DNA from: Ectocarpus siliculosus
Taxonomy: Eukaryota > Sar > Phaeophyceae > Ectocarpales > Ectocarpaceae
NCBI GenBank assembly: GCA_000310025.1
Contig: FN648885.1
Span: 277,964-341,963 of the forward strand
Reading direction: 5' to 3'
DNA: 64,000 nt
A model generated the notes under the pieces. It was not told the origin of the DNA. It saw nothing but the letters and a program-made list of their open reading frames with translations, and made no database searches. This document shows positions 12,373 through 25,100 of the stretch, one piece after another. Both the position numbers and the translations under genes were made by a program. Numbering within the stretch: the first letter of the stretch is position 1; each line of letters starts with the position of its first letter.

Positions 12373-12889
12373 ATGAAGAACGAGGTGGCTCTTCAGGTCG
12401 CGACGAACAAGAAGGGCAGCCGCCGCACGAGGACGGTCAACTTTAACGGGGGGATCGACTCTTGCCCTTGTCTCGTGCTTAACGCCGACTACCAGCCCCT
12501 GTCCTACCTCCCCCTCAGGCACGTATTGGCGTCACCCGTGCGCACAAGAGGCTACCATTTGCCAGACCTCGGGGAGAAGAAATAGGTCGCAACCTCGAGC
12601 TTGTCAAGGAGGATCATATACATGTATCATGTTTCTAGTTTTCGCGAAAGTGACAACCGAGAGATCTTGGCGTGGTCTCTTGAAAACCATGTTGACCCCT
12701 TCGAAACTCAGTGGGTGTTGCGGTTGCTTAACACGAGTAAAGACGTTTTTCAGGGTCCTGGTCTACCTGTACGTCATGTTCTGCTGTACACCAGCGTGCT
12801 TGTGCGCCATGCTCGCTCTGTTGTAACCCGCCGTTAAGGTGTTGGTTTCACGTTGACGGGCGTTTGATACAGTACCACCCATCAAGTGA

Positions 12890-12922
<33 letters not shown>

Positions 12923-14572
12923 GGTTGTCTTCACATTCCGGTATCTACTCAGTACCTTCTATTTGTAGCACCCTTAACTGGTCCAACACTACTCGACAAC
13001 GACTCGCCCATGGGGCTACCGACGCTTCCGTATCGGCTCTGCTTGCACCACCGGCCGCCTCTCTTGACTTCCCTCTCTTCCCCACCCCGCTGCAGTTTGT
13101 GGGGATGGCAGGATGTGATCAAGGCAGTGTTCAGCGAGAAGGTTGTCGTGTTGGCCACCTACGGTGACCGTTCCGTTCGGTCCCCCAGCGTGGTGGTACA
13201 GCTCCCGAGCGTTATTGCTCTCAAGGTGGGAAGTGAGGGTGGCCGCCGTGCTTGTCTTACTCCAAAGCAAGTGGTTATCCTCCTACAGAGAGACGTTGTC
13301 CCGTAGGCGAGTACCCACAGCGGAGTACTGTGTTTTGTGCTGCCTGGGCAGCTTCGACACGGTATGGTTTGTTTAAGAGCGTTTGCTGCGTCGCCCGGGA
13401 TCCATGCATGTTCCAGGAGCATGTGTCACGCTCAAAAACGACGTAGACGCGTGGTCAGTGCTTTGCACAACACCCTCTTTTGCAATCAATCGAGAGCGCC
13501 TCTGGCCTCGTCTGGGCTGTGATCGCACTGCAAATTATGGGGTGTTAATGGATAAGATATAGACCGTGCTGCTTTAGATTGCGAGCAATGTGTTTCTGTT
13601 TCCGACGCCAACATTGTCGCCAAGCTGGTAAGGTTGCACTCTCTCTCCCCTCTTTGCACAGCGTGTGCTTGCTCTCACTGATGCACGGAGCTCGACGTCT
13701 CTACCCCCCCCACTCCCCACCCCCCCTGCCCGCTCCGCGACACCCCACAGGAATTTGTGAATAATCATAGGACCCACCCACCCTTTACGCGGCGTAACCT
13801 GTTCCTGCGCGACTCGCACCAGTGCCAGTACTGCCAAAAGTATTTTGCCCCGCACAACCTGAGCTTCGATCACGTCGTGCCCAAGAAACTTGGCGGCAAG
13901 GGCACCTGGGACAACGTCGTCACCGCGTGCGGGAGGTACGTGCTGCTGCTGCTGCTGCTGCTGCTGCGCCGCGCCTGTGTGTCTGTGCGTGTTTGGGTGC
14001 AGCAGTTTCGTCATAGGCCGAACGAGGTTGACTCGAGACCTGATTGCTTGTTAGACAGTGAGTGACAAGGCATGAGGGAGGCAACAACAGGAGCCCCACG
14101 CGCCATATCCATCATACATACACGAACCCCCGCCGGAGGCCCCGTAGATCAGCGCTCTACCGAACACCCCCAAAACAGAGCGTGCCCTCGTCCTACCCGT
14201 GTGGCGAGTGTCCTAGCGACGGGTCGCATGTAGCAGAGCCAAGGGAGATACCTCGATAAGCCGTTCAACGTACCGCACATTGGTTCCGCTCTCCTCTCCC
14301 CACCCGACGACGACCACAACCATATTGCGCTGCCGCCGTGCTTGTGCGGGTCTAGATGCAACAACCGCAAGAGCGACTGCCACCCGCGAGACCTCAAGTC
14401 CATAGGGATGAGCCTCGCCAAGTACCCGGTCACGCCCACGTTCAGCCAGCTGCAGGCTAAGGCTAGAAGGTACCCGCCCCTCGAAATTCACGAAACTTGG
14501 GGAGACTACCTTTACTTCGAGAGCGAGATCCTCGAGGAGGAGGACGGGGGTGACGTGGACGAGACCCCATAG
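12373..14572 (+). CDS. HNH endonuclease, four exons
   Basis: Exons are 12373-12518, 13096-13225, 13751-13935 and 14356-14572, giving 225 residues with all phases consistent. It belongs to the HNH family widespread in cyanobacteria and plant plastids. The N-terminal VLNADYQPLS block is followed by WQDVIKAVFSEKV and the RSPSVVVQLPSVI strand. The catalytic part has CQYC (117-120), FDHVVPKKLGG with His133, WDNVV with Asn147, and a second Cys pair at 152/155 before NNRK. A nuclease bound by zinc and a metal ion is expected; its substrate is unknown. Intron 1 must use a GC donor (CTCAG|GCACGT): the AG completes a Ser codon with the T after the acceptor CTGCAG and restores the family sequence, whereas the nearby GT breaks the frame. 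Intron 1 holds a (GTT)n run and intron 3 starts with a (CTG)n run. An additional 5' exon for targeting is possible, since no clear transit peptide is seen. Confidence 0.88.
12890..12921. repeat. (GTT)n microsatellite in HNH intron 1
   Basis: About ten GTT units in a row, inside the GC-AG intron of the HNH gene. Confidence 0.9.
13938..13969. repeat. (CTG)n microsatellite next to a splice donor
   Basis: About nine CTG units begin within a few bases of the exon 3 donor (AG|GTACGTG) of the HNH gene. Length change here could affect splicing. Confidence 0.85.
14110..14165 (-). pseudogene. tRNA-like fragment
   Basis: Read on the minus strand, TCGGTAGAGCGCTGATCTAC resembles a tRNA D arm (A box), and a GGGGGTTCG resembling the start of a T arm follows about 20 bases later. 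I cannot form the anticodon or acceptor stems, so this is at best a tRNA-derived remnant in HNH intron 3. Confidence 0.3.
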
Positions 14573-16129
14573 AAAGAGTGGGGGGGTCGTGGGACTTAGG
14601 AGGGAGGATTACGGACGTCTGGGGGTGGTCAGGTTGTGCGCGTGGCAGGTAGCTGTTTGGGGGCGGCCGGCCGGAGAAAGGGTGTGTGGAGAGGAAAGGA
14701 GCGAGGAAAGGAGGATGCAAATATTGTTTATGTATTGTCAAATAACAAAAAAAATGAGGAGTTTTGAAAGAGTTACCCTCTGGCCCCGGGGAAGGAAAAA
14801 AAACGAAGGAAGGCAACGAAAACACACAAGTTCATGCTATGCCAAACCGCATGTTGTAGGCTTTCGTGATGTGTGTTTCGCCAATGAACAAAATGGGTGT
14901 TTTTGTATGTATGGAGGAGGTAGGAGGGCTTGTTGGTACGGTGGACGCCAGGACCCCAAAGATTGTAATAACGTTTTGTGGTGGGCGGTAAGGAAATGTA
15001 TTGGAGTGTCGTGACTGCTGCTGGTGTGTCGCGGCCTGTCTGATTTCGGGCGTTGTTGATATGTTGTATTAAGGACTTTTGAGAACGGGAGTTGCGTCAC
15101 ATGTACGCGGGTGGAGGGAAAGGGGTGGAGAGGAGATTGTGTGTCTGTACGTGGCACAATATATTCCCCTCCCGGATGGCCTCCCGGTTGGAAGAGCAAG
15201 AGAAAGCTGATTCACCTCTCTCAGGTGACCGTGTCGAGCTCAATGATACTCGTCGCCGAACGTTTTCAGCTTTGGATTCAAAGTGTTGGCAGGGGTCGCA
15301 CGCAGGTGGATTTTGGATTTTGGAGCGGCTGTGGCGCTCTTCCCGTGCGCGGGCCGCGCGGGCTAGCGGCGACCAATGCGAGAAAAAACGGGGGGTTGCG
15401 TGGTATGTGTATTTTTCGTGGTACCCGTTATTCCTCTGGTGGCTATGTGTGTCGAGAGAAGCACGTTAAGCCCCCTTCAGAGTGGCATGATTCTCCTGCA
15501 CGTGCTCCTTTGTTTTGGAAAAGCACGTGGCATGATACTTGAGAGTGTTCATCGTTCTGCCGTGCCTGCGAGTTTTCTACTGGTACGAGTTGGCGTCGAG
15601 GGTGTTCAAAAGAGGGCGGCCCTGTGCGACGCGAAGTAGGGTATATGCTTTCGGTTACGGGTGCCCTCTCGGTCTCGCCCCGGCCTTGTAATATCCTCGC
15701 TTGTATTTTTTTCTCCCCCCTCGCGTGGGGCCACAAAAGCTCTACTGCATCGGAGAAAGCGTGGTTCCTTGGGCGCTTGCGCCGTAAGGCCAGAGAGAGC
15801 AAGGTGCTCCAGCGCTGTGTTTCCATCGATGTTGCCTCCGATCGCGCCTCTATACTTTCTTCGTTCGGCATTGTTCCTTGGCCAAGTCGACTGCCGTGAA
15901 GACGTGAAGACAGCTAGTTGGATTCAAAAGGGGGCTCAGCAAGGAAGGCACCACCATCGGCCTGGAAACGCGCCAAAAGTGCGGCTACCAAACGACGTAC
16001 ACGAAGCAAATAATGTCGGTGGCATCTCTCAAGCTGTGGTAGGAACCGTCCGGGTTTAGACTACAGCGACAACATTTTCCACAACACTAATCTCGACGGT
16101 CTCTGTACCGGGAAAAAACACAAGACAAC
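14573..16129. other. Convergent intergenic region
   Basis: This holds the 3' UTRs of the HNH gene (+) and the EF-hand gene (-). Open frames on both strands (to 142 codons) have no splice logic or recognisable similarity. An A-rich stretch at 14743-14757 may mark the HNH transcript end. Confidence 0.45.
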
Positions 16130-19100
16130 TCAGCCGTAGAAAGGCACGCCATCGCCGAATCGACTGGCCCCAACTTGGGCGGCCGCCCCGCCGTCACGCG
16201 CCCCCTCCCCAGTACGCGCAAGCACGAAGCGGTCCAGGCCCGAGTATCGCGACTTGAATTGTCCCGTGGAGATGCCCTCACAACCTCCCGAAGCCGGGCG
16301 CTCCGGGGACCGCTTGTGTGCGCTCTGGGCGCGTCTCTTCTGAAGGCGCTGCATTGCTCTCATCTGCAAGGCGTAGACGCTGTCCAGTCTCGTTCGGTAC
16401 CTCACCCCCCTGGGGATGGTTCCGGGGCGGCGCGGGCGGGAAAGAAGGATTGTTGCTGCTCCGGCATGTGTATTCGAGGAAACATGTCCACCACTATGTA
16501 CCTCTAATGACCTTCGCACGGCAACCATGTACACGTAACGTATATGTGTACAGTAGGACGACTCTCGACCGCAGGCTATCGTGAGAAAGGATCGAAGCGC
16601 TTGTGTTGGCGTTGGCTAAACAATGTGAAGTCTTCGTGGTGACCACATAAGACTCGGTGATCTAGAACAACAGGCGAGGCTTACCGTCGGGGATGCAGTT
16701 GGCGCTATGCCATGATAACTAGATCAATTTTGGGACGGGTGGGAGCAAAACACCTTCTCAGCGACAGCAGAGAAGCTCGATGTGCTTTCACATGGCTACA
16801 TCGACGAATGACTGCGATCCCCAACGCCTGTTTCATTTTTTTCCCGCTTTACCCGGACAACGCCAATGATAGACACCAACAGCGCGCCCTACAGTAGTGA
16901 CTCAATGGATATCTCACCGGTCGCCTTCGGCAAGGCTAGCGGAGGCTGGACGGGGCGACGGTTCATGCTTCGGCACCCCCCGGTCGAAATATTCCTCTCT
17001 TCGACCACTGCCCTGTGACTTTGGCTCAATCTATTACAACAACGGCGGGGGTCGACATCGCAATTGGGCAAGATGATTATATTTGATAAGGAGGAAGAAA
17101 ACAAAATCTTCGCAAAGGGGTCCGTTGTAGGCATCGGGTGTGGTAGTGCAGCATACCAGGAAAGGGACATCGTCGGTTGGCAATAGTTGCACCTTGCTGG
17201 CGCACTCACTCTATCGTTCGGAGTGTGACAAGGGGAAGGTGAGTGACCGGTCCGGCAGACCCGTCTTCAGATAGACGCTGTGGATGACCCACATTGGTAT
17301 AATACATTTACAGGTAAGAGAAATCGAGCTACGTCGTTCGTGCTTGTGGCTTTTTGCGCAGAAACCACTTTGCTCGAAACACTCTACTCTGCATGTTTAT
17401 GGACGAACGCTTGTGAAACCGCGCGTTGACTTTCCTCGCACTCCGACGGCCTCTCGCCTCCGGACAACAAACCCGAAAACGCCGGGCGGAACACACGACT
17501 TTTTTTGACGTAAGTACTGTAGTGTACACCTCTCACCTGCTTCGACCTGATTTCACCTCCCCCCTCACCGCCCCACCGCTCTTGTCGCGGTCTGCGGGCT
17601 CCCCCTCCCGCGCTCCGCGAAGAAGATGCCGATTGAGGCCTAGCGCCGCTAGGAGGCCGCGAGTCCGCTTTCCGGCGCGCGGACGCAGCTGACTGAGGGC
17701 GAGCGGGGATTCTTTCGGCCCCGCCGGCCGCTTCTGTCCCGGTCGCCTTGCCACTAGCTTCCGCTCGAGGGCCACCCGTGGTAAGGTTGCCATCGCCCCG
17801 ACCGGTGCTTGTGCCGGTTTCCCCTGCTTGCCGAACACCCTCCCTCGAGGGCAACGAGGCAGAGACAGGACGCTTGTCAGCGTCATTGGCCGTCCCTGGG
17901 TGGCGAGGGGGGACCGCTTGCGCCGCTCGATTAACTCCATCTTCCGGTCGGTGTTGCCTGTCCCCGGGCGTACTCCGCTGCCGGCCTGCCGCCACCGTCG
18001 CCGCCGCTTTACGCCGGGCCGCGTCTAAGGCCCGGCACCTTGCTATCGAGTCGGCCTCCTCCCTCTGTCGTGGACTTGCTCCCGGCGCTCCCCGACTACG
18101 GTTTGCGTTAGTAGGTCGACAATCATTATTGTGGCCGCTCATGGTGCCTCTCTCCCTGCCAGCCGCAGAAGCCGGCCTGCTACTCGAGCTACGTCGGTGC
18201 TGCTGCTGCTGCTGCCGGCGATTACCCATGTACCGCCGCAGAGCCGTCGCCGATGCCGGTCGTTCTCTCTCTCGACTCGGTGGCCGCGGCCTCGCTGCTG
18301 CCCTCCCGCCATTTGCTGCTCCCGAGTCTACCGCGCGGTTGGTAGTTGTAACGCTTGCCGGCGAAACCTGGTCACTCTTGTCAGCGGCCATTATTGCGTC
18401 CTCCCGTCTTCGGAGGGCGGCCTCGCGCGCGTCCAAGTGTTTTTCTCTTTCGCGAAGAGAAAATTCGCCGGTGGAACTCTGCCGTGATCCTCCCCGCCCC
18501 ACCCCGCCGCCGCCGCCGCCGCCGCCGACCCCAGCGCCTTCACTACTTCCGCCGCTATTCGTAGAGGACGTTTCCGGTCGAGCGGCTGCTGCATGCTGCG
18601 CCGCCGTCCCAGTTGCACCGGGAGTAGGTACAAGGTCACCGTTGAACACTAGCGGGGAGTTATCGCGCCGCCTCGCGGCGGCCGCCGCAAGGGCCGCGGG
18701 CGTGACTGCCGGACCGCCGCTGCGGGCGGCCTCGACGGCGGCCATCTCTCTAGCGGTAGCCGCGACTGCGGCCGCCTTGGCTTTTCGCGCCAGCTCGGCC
18801 TTGATTTTCTGTGTTTCATTGCCGTAACAAGGGGAAAACGTGAGGTAAACGGGGGGGGCGGGGCGATACGCCTGACCCTGTCGCGATTTCGCCATATATA
18901 ATTCGGAGGGTAAATCTACCTCCCTCTGTCGGCCGCCTGAGAGATTCTTGCAAATGGCCAAAGCAGAGATGATACTCGTCACGCCGGATTTCATATTCGA
19001 GTCTGTACTGCCTGTGACTTGCTCGCGAGATGGGTTGGCCCCGCCCGTCTCGTCTATAGGAGGGCTAACCATCCCGTGACAAGGATTCTCGCAGCACGTT

Positions 19101-22100
19101 TGGAACGGCACTATTATTATTGTTGAATATAGCAGTCCGTATTACTTGCGCGGGAAATACAAAACCTTCCAAGAAGGCGCCATTCACCCTACCACATGGA
19201 TGATGTTTTCGTCGCGCACGTTTCAGAAGTGGCAACTCGCCGAAAGGCTCGCACTTGCCCACCCAGCCCTAGTTGCAGCCCTAGTTGTGTGCGGTTGATC
19301 AACCCAATAGACCACAGAAGAATGGGGCATGCACAGCACCGACCAAAACTTCGCGTAGGAGTGGCCTAGATCAACGCATTACCGACACAAACAATTACTA
19401 CGAAAAACAACCAAATTCCGTCGAGATGGACCAATAGACACCTCCACAAAATTAACAGCAGCACCGATCAGGACGCATGCAAAGCCCCAACATTCGCTTC
19501 TTTTTCACACAAACGAAACGACGTCGACCTACAAGAAAGGACACAGAGCCCACCTCTCCGTCACCCCTGTCGCCTGCGGCCATCCTCTCCAGCAACGATT
19601 CGCCCTGCGGATCGTCCACTCCCGACCCGTTCAGGCTAATCATTTCCCTTCGCTTTCCCGTCATCCCGAAGACCTTGCCGAGGAGGGTCTTTGTGGCCTG
19701 CCCCTGCTCGTCCGTCTTGGGCACGAGGTGGTGCGAGCAGTCGTCCTTCGACGGCAGCAGGTATTGGACCAGTCGGTGGACGGCCATCTATCGCCGTCGT
19801 CGTCGTTGATGTTGTCGGCAGGCCGCGAAAAATTGATTGATCGGGGAAGGGGAGTAAGGTGGGGTTGTCGTAGGTAAACTCGTGAAGTCAAGAGTCGGCA
19901 TCAATAGATATTCCATCAATTGACCTCATGTCCTACCAACGTTAACACCGGGAAGAAAGTGTTGATGTTATTCACAAACACGACATCTGACCTTGCCGGT
20001 TCGCTCTGGGTCGAACCGTGCGAAGATCTCATCTAGCAGGTGATCGTCCATCACGATGTCGAACCTTGCCACGGAGGAGGCAGACAAGAAACGTACGGTC
20101 GACGAGGTACGCTGTGGTCAGACAGGCGACTGTGAGTGTCAGTGTTGGTGAGGTGGGTTGCTCTCTCGCCTACTTGCATGACACGGTCGTAGTACACGTA
20201 CGGACCCCAGGGTTCGAAGGAAAACTGGTTCTTTGAACGAATGCGGCTGAGAAGGAGGCGAAATAAGAAACCATCATTCTAATCACGACAGTTCCGCGGC
20301 GACTCCGGTCCAACATGATAGCCTCACGTAGACGGTGGGTGGTCAAGAACAAACAAGCTGGCCCTCGACGGAGAATCGGAGGTAGACTATTGCGTTCGCC
20401 TGAGTTTCTGTATTCACGTACGGTAATACTTTTACTCCTCTACAGGCGAGAATTCCACCAATGACTCCTAATACCACCCTTACGGGCGAGATAACCCCCG
20501 ACTTAGAGACGCTGACAGACGGACAGGAAACCTGGTCCATAAAGGGCGGGTGTATGCCCGGTTCGATGAACTACCCGTAAACGACAACATTCCTCCACCG
20601 TGTTCTTTGAAGCTGATGTAGCAAGATAAAATCGAAGAAAGCAAATTCCTTGTACCACCAACCAGATCCAGTTCCACATCTTGAGCGGTACGGGTTCCTT
20701 AGGACTCCGTTGCTATAATAGCGATTTCATGGGGCTGTTAAGGATGATGCAGATTTCCGTGACATGACTACTATAGGCCCCTTCGGAATGGGGGGAGTGG
20801 AGGGGTAGAGGGGCAAAAACACTTGGGAAACAAGCCATTCTCGTTTGAAAGGCTCGCACTCTTGCCTTCGAAAGATGACGAACTTAAAGGCTTCTCTGTC
20901 CATGTAGGACGAGTCCAGATGGTCCGGGTTAGCCGATCGCAACAGATTCACGGCGGACTTGAAAGCGAACCTCCCCCCGTCCTGGCAGGAGAAAATCCGG
21001 GGGGAACATTATTTCCTTCCTCGTCAATTCAGTACCTTTTTAAATACATGCATAAATAACCATAGCCTCATATACACACGAGACTTAATGCAATATTCCC
21101 GTAGTCTGCGCAAGAATGTATGTTGTTGGTCGCTGCCTACTAACTGTTGCATGTCAACCCCACAGCATCAGCTTGTGGGACAGGCGCCTAAAGTTGTACA
21201 CCAGGCTCCGTGCTCGTTGCCTGCCAAGAGAAAGGGAACGTAGGGTTTCTCTTTGTCGTCTCCGCGCAACAAACGAAAAGGAAAACAAGCTCCTTGCTTA
21301 GACTATTGATCTCGATTGATCGCGTACCTGGTTACTCTTCGCCAAGAGCTTGTCTCTCAGCGTGGTCTCGAATTGTCGGAACGTCCACTTCGTCCTTTGC
21401 CAACTCTCCGCCTTCATAGGGTCCTGTGCACATCAAATTACAAGACCGTTTTCAAATTCTGTAACCACATCCGGCAAGTTCACCCGATGGTCGGCGAAAC
21501 CAGCCAGGCTGCCGCGACCTCGATATTGTGCAGTTCCATCATTAGGGCCTTCGTACTGGTAAGAAGGTTCATTGCTCAGGCCAAATCCTCCACCAAACTG
21601 TACTTAATTGCCTCATAAACAAGTGACGGTCCCCGTGGGGGGTGGAATACACCGAAGGACGTGTGTATGTCCACCGACAATATCCGATAGAGTCAATACC
21701 GCGGGTGTTTGCAGGCGTCGCATGAAACGAACCTTCTTCTGGCCTAGAGATAGACTATACACCGAAGGCAGACAGGCGTTTCTGATTGTCGTGTCGTGGG
21801 ATCGAAGGACCAGAAGATAGAGCCGTCAAGGAGAAAAACAGTCCGCAGATTCTGGATGTATGGCTTTTGTCTTCGCTGGTGGCGCTCGATTTTTTCGTTC
21901 CCCCCCGCATGGTGATGTGCTAGCTTGGTCCGGTAAAAACCCGGCTTGCTCCGTCCCGGCTTTGCAGGGATGCGAGATCAATGGTCTAACGACTACGGCA
22001 TGGATGGCTATGAGTACCCCCCTCCGTTGTACGACCGGATTCTAGTGAAGAGAGAAAATATGGTTTCATTATTCGTGCTCCCCCCGCCTCTGAATACTCA

Positions 22101-25100
22101 AGTGCCTGCATCCTCCACCGGAGCTGAATTGGAAGTCGCAAAGCCCGTAGACGTCCTCATCCTTGACTTACAGTACAGGTGCGATATATTTTCACTCTTC
22201 CCGCCGAATTGCGGCCGAGAAACAACTTTTACCTTAACAAAAAAAGAAGCGATTGCCAGAGGGGAATGTTTGGGCCGAACATCTCTAAAGCTAACCGCAG
22301 TTAATTTGCAGCAGCCTAGCTAGTGGGGCTTTTACCGAAAAGAAACGAATAGTACACACGCCTCACCTTCTTCATAGGAGCACGGTTGAGGACGTGGAAC
22401 TCGTAGGTATCCTTGTTGCCGAACCACGGCTCGGGCTCCGCGGTAGGGCTGATGAGCCTCACCACGAAGCTGTGCACGTCTAACTTGCCCGTTCCCTTGG
22501 GGTCGTACTTCCGGAACACGTCGTCGACATCCTGATACGCACCAAGAGCAGTCGCGGCAGATGCACGTGACAGGTTTAGAGTGCGGTCCAAGAGATGGCT
22601 ATGCCAGAATGTTTCATGGCCTCTTTCTCTCCAAACCCTAAACTTTCGTTTCACCGGATGTTGGGGTGTTGGAGGACACCGCAGGGGATAGTTCCGGGGG
22701 CGAAACGCTGTTCATCGCAAACACCTCTCCCCTAGAGCGTCGTCCAACCATCACGGCAGCAAACAAGACAGAGCAATCCTTATCCTATAATTGTGCTGCG
22801 GCCCCACGACGAATGGTCAGCTTCAGTAACTGTGGCACAGTTAGTATGTACTAGTAGCACTAGCAGTGGTGTGGTCGTGGTTGGTGGTACATTGGTAGAA
22901 GTAATCTGAGAGCATGTTTTGGAACAAGCTCCAAAATGGATCGACACAACCGCATGTAGAAATCCAAGATACATTTTCACAATTTGACAACGACACCCGT
23001 ACTTGAGAATATTTGACCTACAGTACCTTACTGCTTAGGACGACTGCGAACTTGTCGTGCATCTGCGCCTGAAAACCCTTCTTGGTCAGACCGGTGTTGC
23101 GCCCGTCCTGAAACAGAGTATACGCGGCCTGAACCTGCGGGTAACGGTAATGGCGGCAGCGGCAGTGGCACGGCATTGGCGAGTGACACACACGAGAACA
23201 ATATTGCTCAGTCCAGAAACTGCAGTCTAGATGGGCTCTATTGAACATTCCCGACAGTGGGTGCCGGATGCACTCAATCGAACCCTTTTTCACATTTGTT
23301 CATGAATGCACATCGAAGTTCGTGCTCGGAGACATCGATCCATGATGATCATCACGGTTGAACCGCCCGGAACTCGTTCCTACCGTGCTTGCGCCTCGTG
23401 AGGATGGGTACATAAGTCGCCAACATGTTGGCAAAGCACAGCGTGCTCTGTCTGCTCACGGTGGGCAAGAGAACAAAGCGGGGTTCCCCCTCGGAAAGAG
23501 ATGGATGCGTGTTCCCTCTTTCATTTCCAGGAACAGATTGTGACACCTTCCTGTAAATAATGAAAGAGGGATCTTACGCCCATCTCGCTACGAGGAGGAA
23601 CTCCGTGTTGTTTTCTTGTCGACGTTGAGGAGAGTTACTTGCGAACATGATACGGACGTAAACATCCATCTTCACGGGACACGCACGGCAGGAACAAGTT
23701 TCGGGCGGTTCAACCGTGATGATCATCATGGATCGATATCTCCAAGCGCGAACTTCGACGTGCGTTCATGAACCAATTTGAAGCGGCGGTTCGATTATCG
23801 CCCGTGGGGCAACCTTTTGGAAACTGACTGGGAAAGATGAACTACGTGGAAACAGGGAAAAAAGCTGCCTGCCATTCCAGGCATAGACAACGAAAAATAC
23901 TACGGGATCCTGGAAATACATTCTAAAGCAGGACATGGGGGTGGATACAGTTGCTGGTGCGAGAGTAAATGTGTGTATGCGAGATTCCATTTATTCTGGT
24001 GCGAGCGAGAAGGGGTGATATTTCAAGGAACGTTTGGTTTGTAAGATAGTTTTCCGATAAGATGCAGAGCACATACAAAGCAGAACCTACCAAAACATAC
24101 GACGATGGGGGCGGCAATGTTCACAGAAAAAAGCGAAAGGTACGCAAAAATTTCTCGATGGCCTGAATGACGAGGCTGTGCTACTCCTGGATCTATTGAC
24201 CTTAGCCGGCCAATGCTACTGCCTTCCAAGAACTATTTCAGACCTGAAACGTGTTCTCTTTGCTGCTACCTCTTTGCTGCTATTGCGTACAGTTTGTACC
24301 ATAATAGTAGTGACCAGTTCTCACCTCGAAAAGACTCGTGCCGCCAACCCTCTCGTAGATCTTCTCTCTAATCTTACCCTCGATCAGCTTGAGGTTCCAC
24401 GACCCCCCCACGTTCATTTTCTTTGCTTGGAGAACCACCTTTGTTTTCGATTCAGAAGGGAGCGTTATTGAAGGGGTTGTATCTGTGCGTGCCGCTTGAC
24501 GATGTCATCGTTGCTCAAACGTGTATAACTGCAATGAATGACAGATCGGACAAAAGAATATGCCGCGGCATGATTGATCCTTTCAACGCGAAAAACTGCT
24601 TCAATCTTGTGAAATCGGGAATCTCGATCAAGATAACTGACAATTGCTTCTTGTAATAAAACACGTTTCTTGCCGCATCTTGCTGTTGATTACACAGCCT
24701 AGTCCAGCATTCTCCATACAATATGGATATGGTGTCCGATAGAAAGAAACAACAGCGATAACACATCTGAATAAATTGATCAGATCGGCCAGTCGTTTGG
24801 CCGGCGTTCGGCCGCTTATTTGACAAACGTTGGACCTGCCGTAGATTTTCATTTAAGTCTGGGAACGAAGATTTATTGATTTAACCCCAGCGGTATATTT
24901 TGGCTGGGAGTTCTGAAATAGGTCAGAGGGGAAGCTTCACCATCGTCAACATGTTGTCATGTCATGCGCCTTCTGGGGAGCTCGTTTTACGATCGAGAGT
25001 GCAACACCTTGGCCAGGCTGCTGGCAGCAAGGGGAATTGGGGAACAGGGAGAGAGGAAAGAATGGTACAGCGAGGGAGTGGCGTGTTTGAGAACAGAACT

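Noticed and set aside
17748-18827. 359-codon open frame on the + strand
   Set aside because: It is antisense to the GC-rich C-terminal exon of the EF-hand gene, and low-complexity. The minus frame has matching splice sites and family logic.
21440-21570. Possible extra exon of the EF-hand gene (minus strand, containing TKALMMELHN)
   Set aside because: The flanking exons 22531-22367 and 21423-21328 join directly in phase 0 and fit the repeat unit without it.
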